Shown here in pieces: positions 21,073 through 31,239 of a DNA stretch of 64,000 nucleotides (positions are counted from its first letter, which is position 1; the number at the start of each line of letters is the position of its first letter). Position numbers and translations under genes: made by a program. Origin of the DNA: Rosa chinensis (Eukaryota; Streptophyta; Magnoliopsida; Rosales; Rosaceae); contig NC_037093.1 of assembly GCF_002994745.2 (NCBI RefSeq), positions 67,847,510-67,911,509 on the forward strand, read 5' to 3'. The notes under the pieces are model-generated. The model worked only from the letters and a program-made list of their open reading frames with translations, ran no database searches and had not been told where the DNA came from.

Positions 21073-24000
21073 TGTGAGCCCCTAAAAATTTTAGTTAATT
21101 CCCGAAGGTAATTTTTCGCTATTAAAAATTTTCGTATGGTGATTTAAGTAAAGGAATTTATTTTGGAAATTATCTTGAGTGTCGAAACTACAATCCGAGC
21201 CATTTAAGTATAGTTGGGCTTGACAGACTAACAATTTTTGTCGAGACAAAAATTTGTCTGAAGAAGAAGAAGAATTGGGCTTTATTGAAAATTTCATATT
21301 TCAGGCCTAGGATGGAGTCAAGAAATGACTAACGACGTCATTGACGAAAAAAAAAAGACTAATGAAACGAGCCTGAAAACCCGAACAAGGACAGCTAAAA
21401 AAATTTTGGTGGTTCATTGCAAGGGTGAAATCGTCATTTTACACACATAAGTATAAATAGGAGGTTAAAGAGTTGGAAAACCCTAAACTCTCTTCCTCTC
21501 CCTCTTAGCTGCGTCCTCTCTCTCTCCCCGACCTCTCTTTCTCGTACACTCTTTCTTCTTCCCTCTGCAACCACCGGAAAACACCATTTCCGGCCACCAC
21601 CTCTAGTCACCGCCACCACCAATTGACGCAGCTCCTGTATCTGACCTCAACCCGAGCCCAGCACCGCCATGCATCGTCTCCAGCCTCCACAAGCGACCAC
21701 CAAACCTGCGACACCACTGCTATCTTTACTCCTCCGATCTCCAGTCGTTGATTCACACCACCGCTGTCAGAAATTGAAGCACCAAGCCGTAGAGTGCAAA
21801 ACCCGAACCATAGCCTCAAACTTCAACACCGGAAAACGTCGTGTAAGCTCGTCGAAACTCGAGGCTCTGCATGCCTTCGTTCTCCAATCTCCAGTCCAAA
21901 ACAAGCCAAACCACCACCATACATGGAGTCAGCATCTTTCCCTTGACCAAAACCCCATAACCCCGATCTCCGACTTCGACCGGAGCCGCCGCACGCGCTA
22001 CACGCGTCGCCGCTGGCACGTCAGCCACCACAGCGCTACCGCTCATGGATGCCGGATCTCCAAATAGTTTCGATTAGGTAAACTTTGTGTCTCTCCTTTG
22101 ATTGGAGCTTCTGGTTTGACATGAAATGAAGTCCCTAACTCTATCATTTAATTGGAATTGTGTGAGGTTATGTGGAGTCTGCGAATTTGGGATTTTTGGA
22201 GAGGAGGAGCTCTCGAGTCAGTTTCGAGTGAAATGGGAAATGGTAAGGATTATGTTCAGATTCTGTTTTGGAATGCAGAAATTGGGCAATGGGTGGACTG
22301 TTAACTTTGTTGTGTCTGTTAGGGAACAGAATGAATGATGATGATGGAAATGCAGCCATGCTGAATCGAATCTCTGTGGAAAAGAAGTTGTGGTAAGGGT
22401 CTTGGTACTTGGAAATTTGTTATGCAGTGAAATGTTTGTACATAGTGAAGTTATGGCTTTGTGGATTACTTGAGATGAAATTGGTTGATTGTATGGACAT
22501 AGTTGGTTTTGTCAATTAAGAAGATGTATCTGGTTTGGAAATGTCATTTTGCAGACGAGTCTAATTTGGTGGTAATTGAGAACTAAAGCTCGATGTGTTG
22601 AATACTTGAATGAAGTCAAGGAGATTAAGTAATCACAATTGTTTGAGAAAATGATAATGAAATTGGTATTTGTTGCTCGAGTTATAGATGGTGTTAATCG
22701 GACAAGTTTGGTTTGGTTATTTGTGTAGAAAATTGGTCTTGTGAATTTTATTAGTAAGCTTGATCCAATTTTGAAGTGTGACTTAGGAATGAAAGCGATG
22801 ATTTAGTTAAATGCATGAGAAAAAATTATAAATAAGAAAGGACCGGTTTTGACAAGTGAATTAATTTGTTGGAAATTAAATTTAAAGTTCGTGAAACACT
22901 TCAAGTATTCTAAACCTACCATATCCTGGAATTACCGAAGGAAGAAATCATTTGGGAATGGTGGTTGTTGCTATTTAATTTGCTTAAGGTTTAAAAGCTA
23001 AATGAAGTGAGGTCAAACTGGTTGACCGAAACTTTAACATGGAAAGAAGTGTGATCACCATATCCCGAATGAGCGTTACTACGTTAAGTGAATCGTTCGG
23101 GAATGGTAATCGTCATTTGTTTTCTTATAGTAGTAATGCTAAACAATTTTTGGGTCAAAGTGCTAAGTATAATCACCATATCCTAAATGATTCAAATGTT
23201 ATATCATTTGGATTATTTGGGAATGGATAATAGGTTTTAATGACTAAAGGAAAATTCGATGGACTTCAAGTAAGTTAAATAAATGCTTTGGTTGCTCGGT
23301 TAATTGAGTTATAGTGTAGTCGATGTACTCATTGATTTAATTTTATTTCAAAGGACTCGAGCGTGTGCACATGGATTTGGACAAATGATTGAAAGTCGGG
23401 AACGAACCCAAATGTGGACGAGCACTCCATATCCAGGTAGGGTGAGATGTCCCTTCCTTGTTAGAGGTTTTTCCATATATGTGGAATGCTCTAGTACAAT
23501 AGTATGTTGCCTGCAAGTACGTTTTTGGTTGATCATTAGTCGATGTCTCGTGATATCTGTGTTTGCATAACTGATAATTGATGTTTGTGAAAACCGAGGC
23601 TAGACTTGTATGTTGAGATACTATACCCATTGTATGTTTGTACTTGTGACCTGAAAGTGAATGGGACCTAGACGCGTAGATTCTTAGGGATCCTACGGTG
23701 TCGATAACCGTGAATCTCCGAAAGGGGTTGTGCTCCTATGTTTGTCGAGGAAAGGTGAGTACTGACAATGAACCAATCATAGGAGACTCAAGGCCAGGAA
23801 ATGGACACTTTCGCTACTTGTAGTCACAAGGACTACAGAGTAGTTGGCCGGTTCTCGAAGGATGACGAACCGGGTCGGTCACCGATTTGTTTGAGTTTAG
23901 CCGGCAGGTAAGTATCTCGGAGCTCCAAGTTGTGTGAAGCATGCTGCATATTTTTTATAAAAGAGAACAAATGTTTGTGGTTGCCTCTTTTAAAAGTATT

Positions 24001-26495
24001 TTCGATAAACATGCACAATATTATGTAGTAAGTATTTTCAAGTATATTATTTTTCAAACCTATCATGGTTGGATCGGCCCCTACTGGGCATGTGATTATA
24101 CGCATTTATATGCGTGTAATTATATCTAAAACACTATAAATAAGCAAATCCTCATGTCAATTAATATGTAATTAATACACTTTTATTTATATTGTAGTAA
24201 ATAAGCGGAGTTGTGGATTTCGGAAAAAGTTGTACCAAAATGGAGCTAATTGGAGTTATCAACAAAAAGATGAAGAGTTAACATTGGTCAACCGGTCAAT
24301 ACAAGCAAATTTGTGAAAATCATTGGTTTGAGCTTGGCGAAAGCACAAGACGAAGAGAAGAAAATGAAAGCAAAAAAAGGAAAGAACAAAAAGAAATGGT
24401 GGAGATTTGTTAATTAAACAAATGTTTAATTAACAACATGGTGCTGCACGTGTATTCAAAGCAAAGGGATTGAAATCAAGTTGCTTAATTAATCATCAAG
24501 TCATCAATCAGATGCACGTGCTCTTTCATTTTCCTTCTTCTTTTATGTCGTCCTCTTTATTATCTCCTTGTCCACTCACACGCTGCCACGTGGCAGTCTC
24601 AACCCCAATTCTCACCCTCAGCGATCATGAGCCACTCACCTCATTGGTATCATCTGACCATTATATCTCCTAGTCTCCTTTAATTGATAGCCACCGTATA
24701 TATAGAGGACGACCTAATTCTTCCCCTGGAGCTGAGACACCAACAGTAGCCGCACATACCAAACAGAGGCAGCCCTTTGGGCTTTGGGCTGCTCTCTTTC
24801 TCCTCCTTCTTTCTCCATTTTTCCTCTTTTCTTTAGTTTTATTTTAGAGAATTGAAGAATTACTCACCCAAAGCTTCAAGAATCTATCAAATGGCTCAAC
24901 CTCTACAAGATTCAATATTTGGGTATTTTGTGGGAGTTGTAATTCAAAACTAGTCATGCTAGCTTTTTAGCTATTTGTGATTATTCTTGTTTTCTCCTAC
25001 ACTTCTCTTTTCTTTTCTCTTTGAATTTTGTAATCTTGATGTCTATACTTATGGGTTGTGAGTAATTTTCTTGTTGGGGGTTAGAGTTGTGTGCCCTAGC
25101 CCAAATTTTGTGTAAAAGATGTTTAATTTAATGTAATGATGCAATTTTCATATGATGGATGTTTATATCTATTTTTGTTGGGTTAAAATGCATGTCTAGG
25201 AGCCTAGTCAACTCTAGGGCGTGTATTTTGAGCATGTCTAGGACGGAGTTAGAGGCTTGACCCCCTCTAATTCCTAAGCTAGAAACCTTCAATTTCGTAT
25301 TCGAGGGGTTATAAGCATGGTGATTTACACCCGTTGCGTGATTGCGCGGGCGGGTCGCTTAGTAGTCTAATTCCTCGATCTCTACGCCTCTTGATGTGAA
25401 TTAGTGACCATTGAACCGGCTCTAATTCATGCAAAGTGAGTCCCTACGGCCCTTGAACCGGAGTAGGAATACCATGAAAGGGAATTTCGGTCCTTGAGCC
25501 TTGAACCGCCTTGGATACGACTACCGCCAAAATAGGAAATATGCATCTACATTAGATTAGCTTCCGACACATGAGATTTGGTGAAGGATCCTCCCTAACA
25601 CCCGGCATTCTCATTTTTATTGTTTACATTTCATTTTTATTTTTTTATTGCTTTACATTTCATTATTATTTGTTAAGTTAGAATCAACCCCCAAACATTA
25701 AACTCTTCCACTCATTTGTGCATATCCACCACTAGGCTCTTAGTTTTGATTAGACTTTGGTGAAAATCAAAGCCGAGCATTACTAAGGCTTGGTGCCTTA
25801 GATTAGTGTTATTTTATTTTATTTTATTTTATTTGTTTTATTTCCTTTATTTGCTTAGTGACTTTAGTTCCGACCACCCAAGGATTGTGGGTTAGCCACT
25901 AATCCCCGTGGTACGATAAACTTTGGGCATAATATTTCCCTATCTTGACAATGATACGTACGCTTGCGTAAATGTGCATTCAAGTCAGCATGCGAGGACG
26001 AAAGCTCACCCCTACAATAGTGTGCAGGTTTCGAGCATGTGGTCGGGAAGCATACAGGGGAGGCACATGACCCGGCTTGGCGCATTTCTCTTTAACTTTA
26101 TCAAAAGAAGGTTTTGGTCCTTAATCGGACTTTGAAGTCACTATTTATTTACTTTTTAATTGTTTCCCATTCGCTTATTTACAAAATTTCGAGAGACCCG
26201 CAACCCTGGGGCACGTCTCTCATACTTATATTTACTTAGTGATTTGTTATTTCCCAAATTGGGCTCCTATTGTAAGCCCAAATCCTTTAACCCACTTTAA
26301 ATTCCGCTATTGAGAATATGTTGTTCGGTTGCTAGAATGATTTGTCCAAGAAAGTGTTTTGTAAACTAACAGTCTGAACCCAAAAGGCCTTGCGATTTTC
26401 GGGTTGATGAGTTATCGGGATGTCATTAGTAACATGTCGGTTTCTCATCAACTCGGGGTCGCAACGCTGTGGGACCCCTCTCTCGGGTCACCACA
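21073..26495 (+). mobile_element. 5.4-kb non-coding LTR-type insertion (LARD-like, possibly composite)
   Basis: Perfect 5-bp TSD TTGTT (21068-21072, 26496-26500) and TG...CA ends (TGTGAGCCCC, GGTCACCACA) show integrase-type insertion into copia A RNase H. I find no gag, RT or integrase frame in the whole 5.4 kb. The left 3 kb has LTR-like features: TATAAATAGG near 21451 followed by a CT-rich leader. The section 24700-26100 has another TATA-like TATATATAGAGG near 24698 and conserved-looking non-coding text. Left and right ends do not match each other by eye, so either the LTRs are long and rearranged or two elements are nested here. Strand is assigned only from the TATA-like motifs. Confidence 0.65.
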
Positions 26496-26500
26496 TTGTT

Positions 26501-26857
26501 GCTAGGTCAAGTGCTGAAGATGAGTTTCGAGGTATGGCCCATAGAGTTTGTGAGATGTTGTGGATTCGTAATGTGTTGAAAGATTTGGGTTTTAAACTCA
26601 AGAAGCCTATGGACTTGCACTGTGATAGCATGTCTGCTATTGAAATTGCTCGTAATCCTGTACAGCATGACCGGACTAAGCATGTGGAAGTGGATCGACA
26701 TTTCATTAAGGAAAACCTGGATAGAAAAATTATCTGTTTCCCTTTTGTGTACACAGAAGATCAATTAGCAGATGTTCTTACGAAAGGAGTGTCAAGGAAA
26801 ATGTTTGACAACTCAATTGACAAGTTGGGCATGATTGACATCTATGCACCAACTTAA
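26501..26857 (+). pseudogene. Copia A RNase H C-terminus
   Basis: Continues the frame lost at 21067: VARSSAEDEFRGMAHRVCEML, LHCDSMSAIEIARNPV, RTKHVEVDRHFIKE and EDQLADVLTKGVS, with stop TAA at 26855-26857. A short polypurine tract AAGGGGGAG then leads into the 3' LTR. This piece is open throughout. Confidence 0.9.
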
Positions 26858-26864
26858 GGGGGAG

Positions 26865-27037
26865 TGTAGAATAATTTGTAAATATTTACTTTCCTAGTAC
26901 GTGTAGATTACATATTCTGTATAGTTGTAGGAGATTCTTTCCTAGTGGGACTACTCTTGTACCTCTTTATAAACCTCATTTTTTGGAGATGAATAACATT
27001 GAAGTATTCCAAACACATCAAATTCTTATTTTCTACT
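26865..27037 (+). repeat. 3' LTR of copia A
   Basis: 173 bp, matching 10864-11036 with a few substitutions, followed by TSD GAATT. Confidence 0.9.
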
Positions 27038-27042
27038 GAATT

Positions 27043-27332
27043 AAGTACTTGTCAATATAGTCTGAGCCTTTTTGGATGTTGTATAAGGAGTTTTTGAGAT
27101 TCATTATGTTATACCGTGAATCATCAATATATTTCTCCTTAAGTCGACACCAAATTTCCTTAGAAGACTTACTTCTAATAATGAAGCAGAGAGCATTTTG
27201 CACCCAATTTATATACTCCTTTTCTATATCAGATGCAACCCCATTTTCTTCCATAATCACGTGTTTTGAAGGACAAGGGAATGATCCATCAGACCACAAC
27301 CTTTTAACAGTGTCTCTACCAGAAATTTCCAT
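27043..27332 (-). pseudogene. N-terminal half of the old copia gag split by copia A
   Basis: The minus-strand frame MEISGRDTVKRLW...EKEYINWVQNALCFIIRS, KEIWCRLKEKY and NIQKGSDYIDKYL is the first half of a UBN2-type gag domain. It is open from the ATG at 27332 to the copia A insertion point. The other half is at 10494-10826. Upstream on this strand, 27333-27900 is a leader with no frame. Confidence 0.75.
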
Positions 27333-27913
27333 GTTACATAGTTAGAGTCGTCTAACTGAACTGTAATGAGATTGTAGAAATTGGACAATAGACAATTTTG
27401 TAACATTGTACTGTTATACGTGATGCAAGGCAACATAGAATTGTAAAGAACCTGAAAGAGACTTAGAAATCTTCACATTTCATTTCTTCTTGATGATACA
27501 TCAAAATACACTTCTTTCTTTCACCAATTTTTCATCGATCAACAACCAAATTCTAGAAGAAACCACAAACCATAACAAATAGAACCTCTGAACTAAAATC
27601 CCTAAAATTCTAGGGTTTCAAAGTATCAAATGCTCAGAATTTCTTATGAATCAACTACTTTATCTTGTACCAAATCAAAATCAAACAAAATGTATATGAT
27701 AACAAAGCTTCGAAGCTAATCAATTTCTGTAAATTTCTCAGTAATCTTCAAGAACATGAAGTAAGATTCTTCAAAGAGAGAGATGAACTTATCTTCGTAG
27801 CAAATCCAAAGATTGAACACAGAGAAAGTGAAATCGAAGACGAAGCTAAGCTGCAGGAGCATGATGAAGCTCGAAGAACAAACCCTAGGTCGCAACCTGA
27901 GCTCATGATACCA

Positions 27914-28063
27914 TGATAAAGTAATTTGGGGTTCACATCTCATGATAAAGTAATTTGGGGTTCACATCCAAAACCAATTGACAATGGATGGAGTGACCCA
28001 AATCCTTATAGACCCATAGGCAATGTCCCATTTTTCCCATGTGGGATGTGTATATTCTCAACA
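27914..28063 (-). repeat. LTR of the old minus-strand copia
   Basis: On the minus strand it reads TGTTGAGAATATACACATCC...CTTTATCA (TG...CA), 150 bp. It is followed by TGGTATCATGAGC (27901-27913), a primer-binding site, which places it as the 5' LTR for the split gag. It contains an internal duplication of about 30 bp with the core AAAGTAATTTGGGG. Confidence 0.75.
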
Positions 28064-28447
28064 CCCCCCCCCCCCATCAAGCTGATGGGAGGGAACCTAG
28101 CATCAGATTGCAGCAGATGAAAGAGTAAGATCCATCATATATTTGACCTTGTGCTTGAGTATAGAAACTCATTTTGCACCATGATACATGTGATATCTGT
28201 GACTCCCTATATTGCTGTAATGTAGATACAAAGTGATTGATTGCAGCAGATGAAAGAGTAAGTGATTGATTGCAGCAGATGAAAGAGTAAGATCCATCAT
28301 ATATTTGACCTTATGATTGAGTATAGAAACCTGCCCCATGATACATGTGATAGCTGTGACTCCCCATATTGGTGTAATGTAGATACAAAGTGATTGACAT
28401 GATGCCCCATTTTCACTATTGCAGTACTCATCAAATCCATGATACCA
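28064..28447 (-). repeat. Short repeat-bearing segment between two LTR copies
   Basis: Contains a C-run at 28064-28075 and two long direct copies of a segment built on GATTGCAGCAGATGAAAGAG followed by GATCCATCATATATTTGACC (about 28108-28225 and 28268-28400), plus a third partial copy at about 28233. It lies between two same-orientation LTRs, so it may be the whole inside of a small TRIM-like element. Confidence 0.6.
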
Positions 28448-28570
28448 TGATAAAGTAATTTGGGGTTCACATCCAAAACCAATTGGCAATGGATGAAGTG
28501 GTCCAAACCCTTATAAACCCATAGGCAATGTCTCATTTTTCCCATGTGGGATGTATATATATTCTCAACA
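28448..28570 (-). repeat. Second copy of the same LTR family
   Basis: Minus strand TGTTGAGAATATATATACATCC...CTTTATCA, followed by TGGTATCATGGA. It matches 27914-28063 apart from the internal duplication and scattered substitutions. Confidence 0.7.
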
Positions 28571-28689
28571 AGAGGCTACTCAGCAACCGCCTCTTTGATG
28601 GTAAAGCGTAGGAACACAGAAACTACGGTTTGAAGACTGGTCATCGGTCATTATCATGATAGTAGGTTATTGATGAATTTTTTTGGGAG

Positions 28690-29648
28690 CGTCTCTCTCT
28701 AAAACCTAGAGAGAGAAAACAGATCTGAAAAAAAAAAAAAAAACAAAACAAAACCTTTCTCCCTCCCCCTTTTCTCTTGCCAGATCTTGATCCCTCCGGA
28801 TCTAGATCGAAGACTTGAGAGTTAGGGGCGGCCTCTCTCGTTTGGCTTCTTTGTTTTCTCAGTTCCTCTGTTCTTCATCTTTTTCTCTTGCTTTTCTCAC
28901 ACCCCTGTGGTGATTTACACCCATCTTGTGGTGATTTTGCTGGCTCATGTCCAGTTCTAGAGGACTTTGTTCCTCCTTTCTTTTCCTATCAACCCAAAAA
29001 AATTTCAGATCCAAAAAACTCTATGATTCCCCTCACCCATCACCTCACACCAGCTCCCCTCCATCTACCAAAGACCTGCTCCATGAAGGATTTTGTGGCT
29101 ACCTCTTAAAAGTGAGAATCACTTACCAAAAGGAGTATGGGTGCTCACACATGGGTGTTTCACCCCCCATTCACCACTGGATTTTTTCTTTGCTATTGGC
29201 TTCTGTCACATTTCGGTGGTTTTGTTCCCTTCTCGGTTTAAGTCTCACTGGTGGAGGAGAGAGAGACAATGTGTGGTATTGGTTCATTTCTCTCATCCCC
29301 TTTAATTTTGGTTTTGATTGGATCTGCTTTTTAGGATTGTTCTGGCAACGGTTATTCAGTACTCATCACCTCAATTTTGCACTTCTCGCATCCTCTTGGC
29401 TTCTGGAAGCAGCGGCTATTCAGAACAGTTTGGGCAGCGGCGGCTGCGTTAGTATTGTAGGAATTGATGTTTTATTTAATTTTTAGAGTTACACTATTTT
29501 GCCTTATCCATGTGGATTATGGTTGAGTTGTAATATTCCTTATTGGGTTTATTTGTACTTGAGCCTTTTTTGGGCACCTTCCATTGGGTTTACTCCCATT
29601 GGTAATTATTAATGAAGCTTCATTAATATCCCAAAAAAAAAAAAAAAA
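28690..29648 (+). mobile_element. Probable non-coding LINE-like retroposon with poly(A) tail
   Basis: About 0.9 kb ending in a 17-A tail (29632-29648) preceded by a GGGTTTACTCCCATT and TAATATCCC 3' end of the plant-LINE kind. Near its start is an interrupted A-run (28729-28750). Frames up to 179 codons show no recognised domain. I could not find a TSD, so the 5' limit is uncertain. Confidence 0.5.
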
Positions 29649-29696
29649 TTGGCACTCATCTATTGCATCAATTATATAGTTTAAGCTTCTAACCAC

Positions 29697-29873
29697 TGCA
29701 AATGGCTTAGTGGTTTTTTACTAGTTGGGTGTGCTCCCCAACCCTGGTTCAAACCCCGAAGCTGTCAAAGTGGACAGGCACTGTGCTGCAATGCACAGTT
29801 GGAGCATTTCACATGCGCCGAAGGGGTTTATTTTGAGCCTAGGAAGCCTTTGGGTTCCCCTTGACAAAGTAAA

Positions 29874-29916
<43 letters not shown>
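29697..29916 (+). mobile_element. tRNA-derived SINE with 24-bp TSDs
   Basis: The A-box-like TGGCTTAGTGG (29703-29713) and B box GGTTCAAACCC (about 29747-29757) are pol III promoter elements of a tRNA-derived head. The body ends in an A-run followed by (TA)n at 29883-29920. It is flanked by nearly identical copies of TATATAGTTTAAGCTTCT followed by ACCAC (29673-29696 and about 29917-29940). Confidence 0.85.
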
Positions 29917-29925
<9 letters not shown>

Positions 29926-29944
29926 TAAGCTTCTTACCACAACA

Positions 29945-30254
29945 AGAAAGACTACTACTGCAAAAAAGACTACTTCTGTGATTGAGGAGATATTCGCCGG
30001 GAAAAAGAGGAAGAAAGCTGAAGCCGAAAAGGCTAAAAAGAAAAAGAAGAGGCGACTGGAAAATCCAACAAGCCTAAGAGAAAGAAGAAGAAAGATTTAG
30101 GCTTTGAAGACGGTGCATTTGTGGAGCCAAATTCTGGGTCAAAAAAGAGAACAAACGACGGCCTTGCTATCTATACAGAAGAAGAGTTGGGTATCAACAA
30201 AGCAGATGCTGGAAGCACCCCTCTTTGTCCATTTGACTGCTCTTGTTGCTTCTG
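29945..30254 (+). pseudogene. Broken duplicate of the DUF1764 gene
   Basis: Matches codons about 33-136 of the gene at 385-795 but lacks the start and the first 30 codons. A single-base deletion in the AAAAATGAAG run (near 30046) shifts the frame to TAG at 30098-30100. The original frame downstream still spells the conserved C-terminus to the stop, so the loss looks recent. The SINE TSD lies directly upstream. Confidence 0.85.
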
Positions 30255-31018
30255 AGGCTCCTTACAAGTTACAACTCACTGAGGATTTGTATGCTTTAGA
30301 GATTTTGTTGTTTCGACTTGAGGATAGCTGAGTGTACGTAGGTGTGGTTTTGATGTACTCTAGAACCTGATTACATGAATCATGAACAGTTTGAATCAGT
30401 GTAACTTATGAATCAAAATCCTTTGGTTTCTCTTTATGATTAATTTAGAATTATACTCATTTGCCTGCAGCTGACCCGATTTATGCGCAAATCTGGATAT
30501 TCTTCTTCACGTTGACATTAGCTGTGTGTTATTTGGCATTGTTTGATTTATGGTGATATGGTGATGCCGGAATTAACAACTCGTTCCCATAAAAAGATCA
30601 AAGAGGCTTTCTTTAGTTTGATATTGTCAATACACTTGAGAAATCGAAGATTATTATACCGATTTACAATCAAAATCTGTCCATTGGATTTGATGCCCCC
30701 TTAGGTTCATGTTAAAGAGTGAGACTGTTGGGAATTGGCATTGTATATTCATTGTAAAATTATTAAATGCCAATATGATCCATTCAGATTGCATTGCCAA
30801 GAACCAAATGCCATTTAAGTAACTATCTAAAACAAACTAACATTGAAACTCAAATTGATCATTTATTTTGCATGTCCATTCAATTGATCAAGTTCTTTAC
30901 TTGAGTCATTGTTTACAGCAAGTTTTATATCAACAGGTGAGTTTTCAGTCTGGAACAGTGGAGAATGGTCTTTGATTCTTCACCAGTCAAATGTACAACC
31001 TGCAACAATTCATAAGAA
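29945..31018 (+). repeat. Segmental duplication, second copy
   Basis: Same orientation as 480-1555 and matched along its length with small indels (for example about 25 extra bases near 30898). Intervening distance is about 28 kb, most of it transposons. Confidence 0.85.
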
Positions 31019-31239
31019 CTACAAATCACGCCATCCAGTCCACTCACTTGATAACAGTAAAAAGAAAAGAGTTTTTCAACATTCAAAAGAAGAAAGCTAT
31101 AGAATCTGAAGCCTTCAGAAAGCCAGTAATTTATCATCAAAGACATCAGTCGGTAATTCCAACTAAAAATACAATCATCATAGGCTTCAATCAAAACAAC
31201 ATACAGATGAAAAAACACTGAAATTAAATCAGCAATTGA

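Larger units (their letters stand above)
10864..27037 (+). mobile_element. Ty1/copia element A, 16.2 kb including three nested insertions
   Basis: The 173-bp LTRs (10864-11036, 26865-27037) begin TGTAGAAT and end TTCTACT, with perfect TSDs GAATT (10859-10863, 27038-27042). The primer-binding site TGGTATCAGAGC lies at 11037-11048 and a polypurine tract AAGGGGGAG directly precedes the 3' LTR. Domain order is gag, protease, integrase, RT, RNase H, which defines copia. The coding region is cut by a second copia (12506-17423), a hAT-like element (17956-18758) and a non-coding LTR-type insertion (21073-26495). Without them it is about 4.9-5 kb. Many stops, typically CAG to TAG or TGG to TAG, show that it is dead. 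Confidence 0.9.

Noticed and set aside
21669..22067. 132-codon plus frame in the non-coding LTR-type insertion
   Set aside because: Ser/Pro/His/Arg-rich translation of a CT/CA-rich leader; the opposite strand is equally open and no homology is recognised.
24470..24673. 67-codon frame near 24.5 kb
   Set aside because: Short and low complexity, inside a non-coding LTR-type insertion.
28064..28570. CRISPR-like or satellite array
   Set aside because: The repeats are few, long and unequal, and lie between two LTRs; they are retroelement internal repeats.
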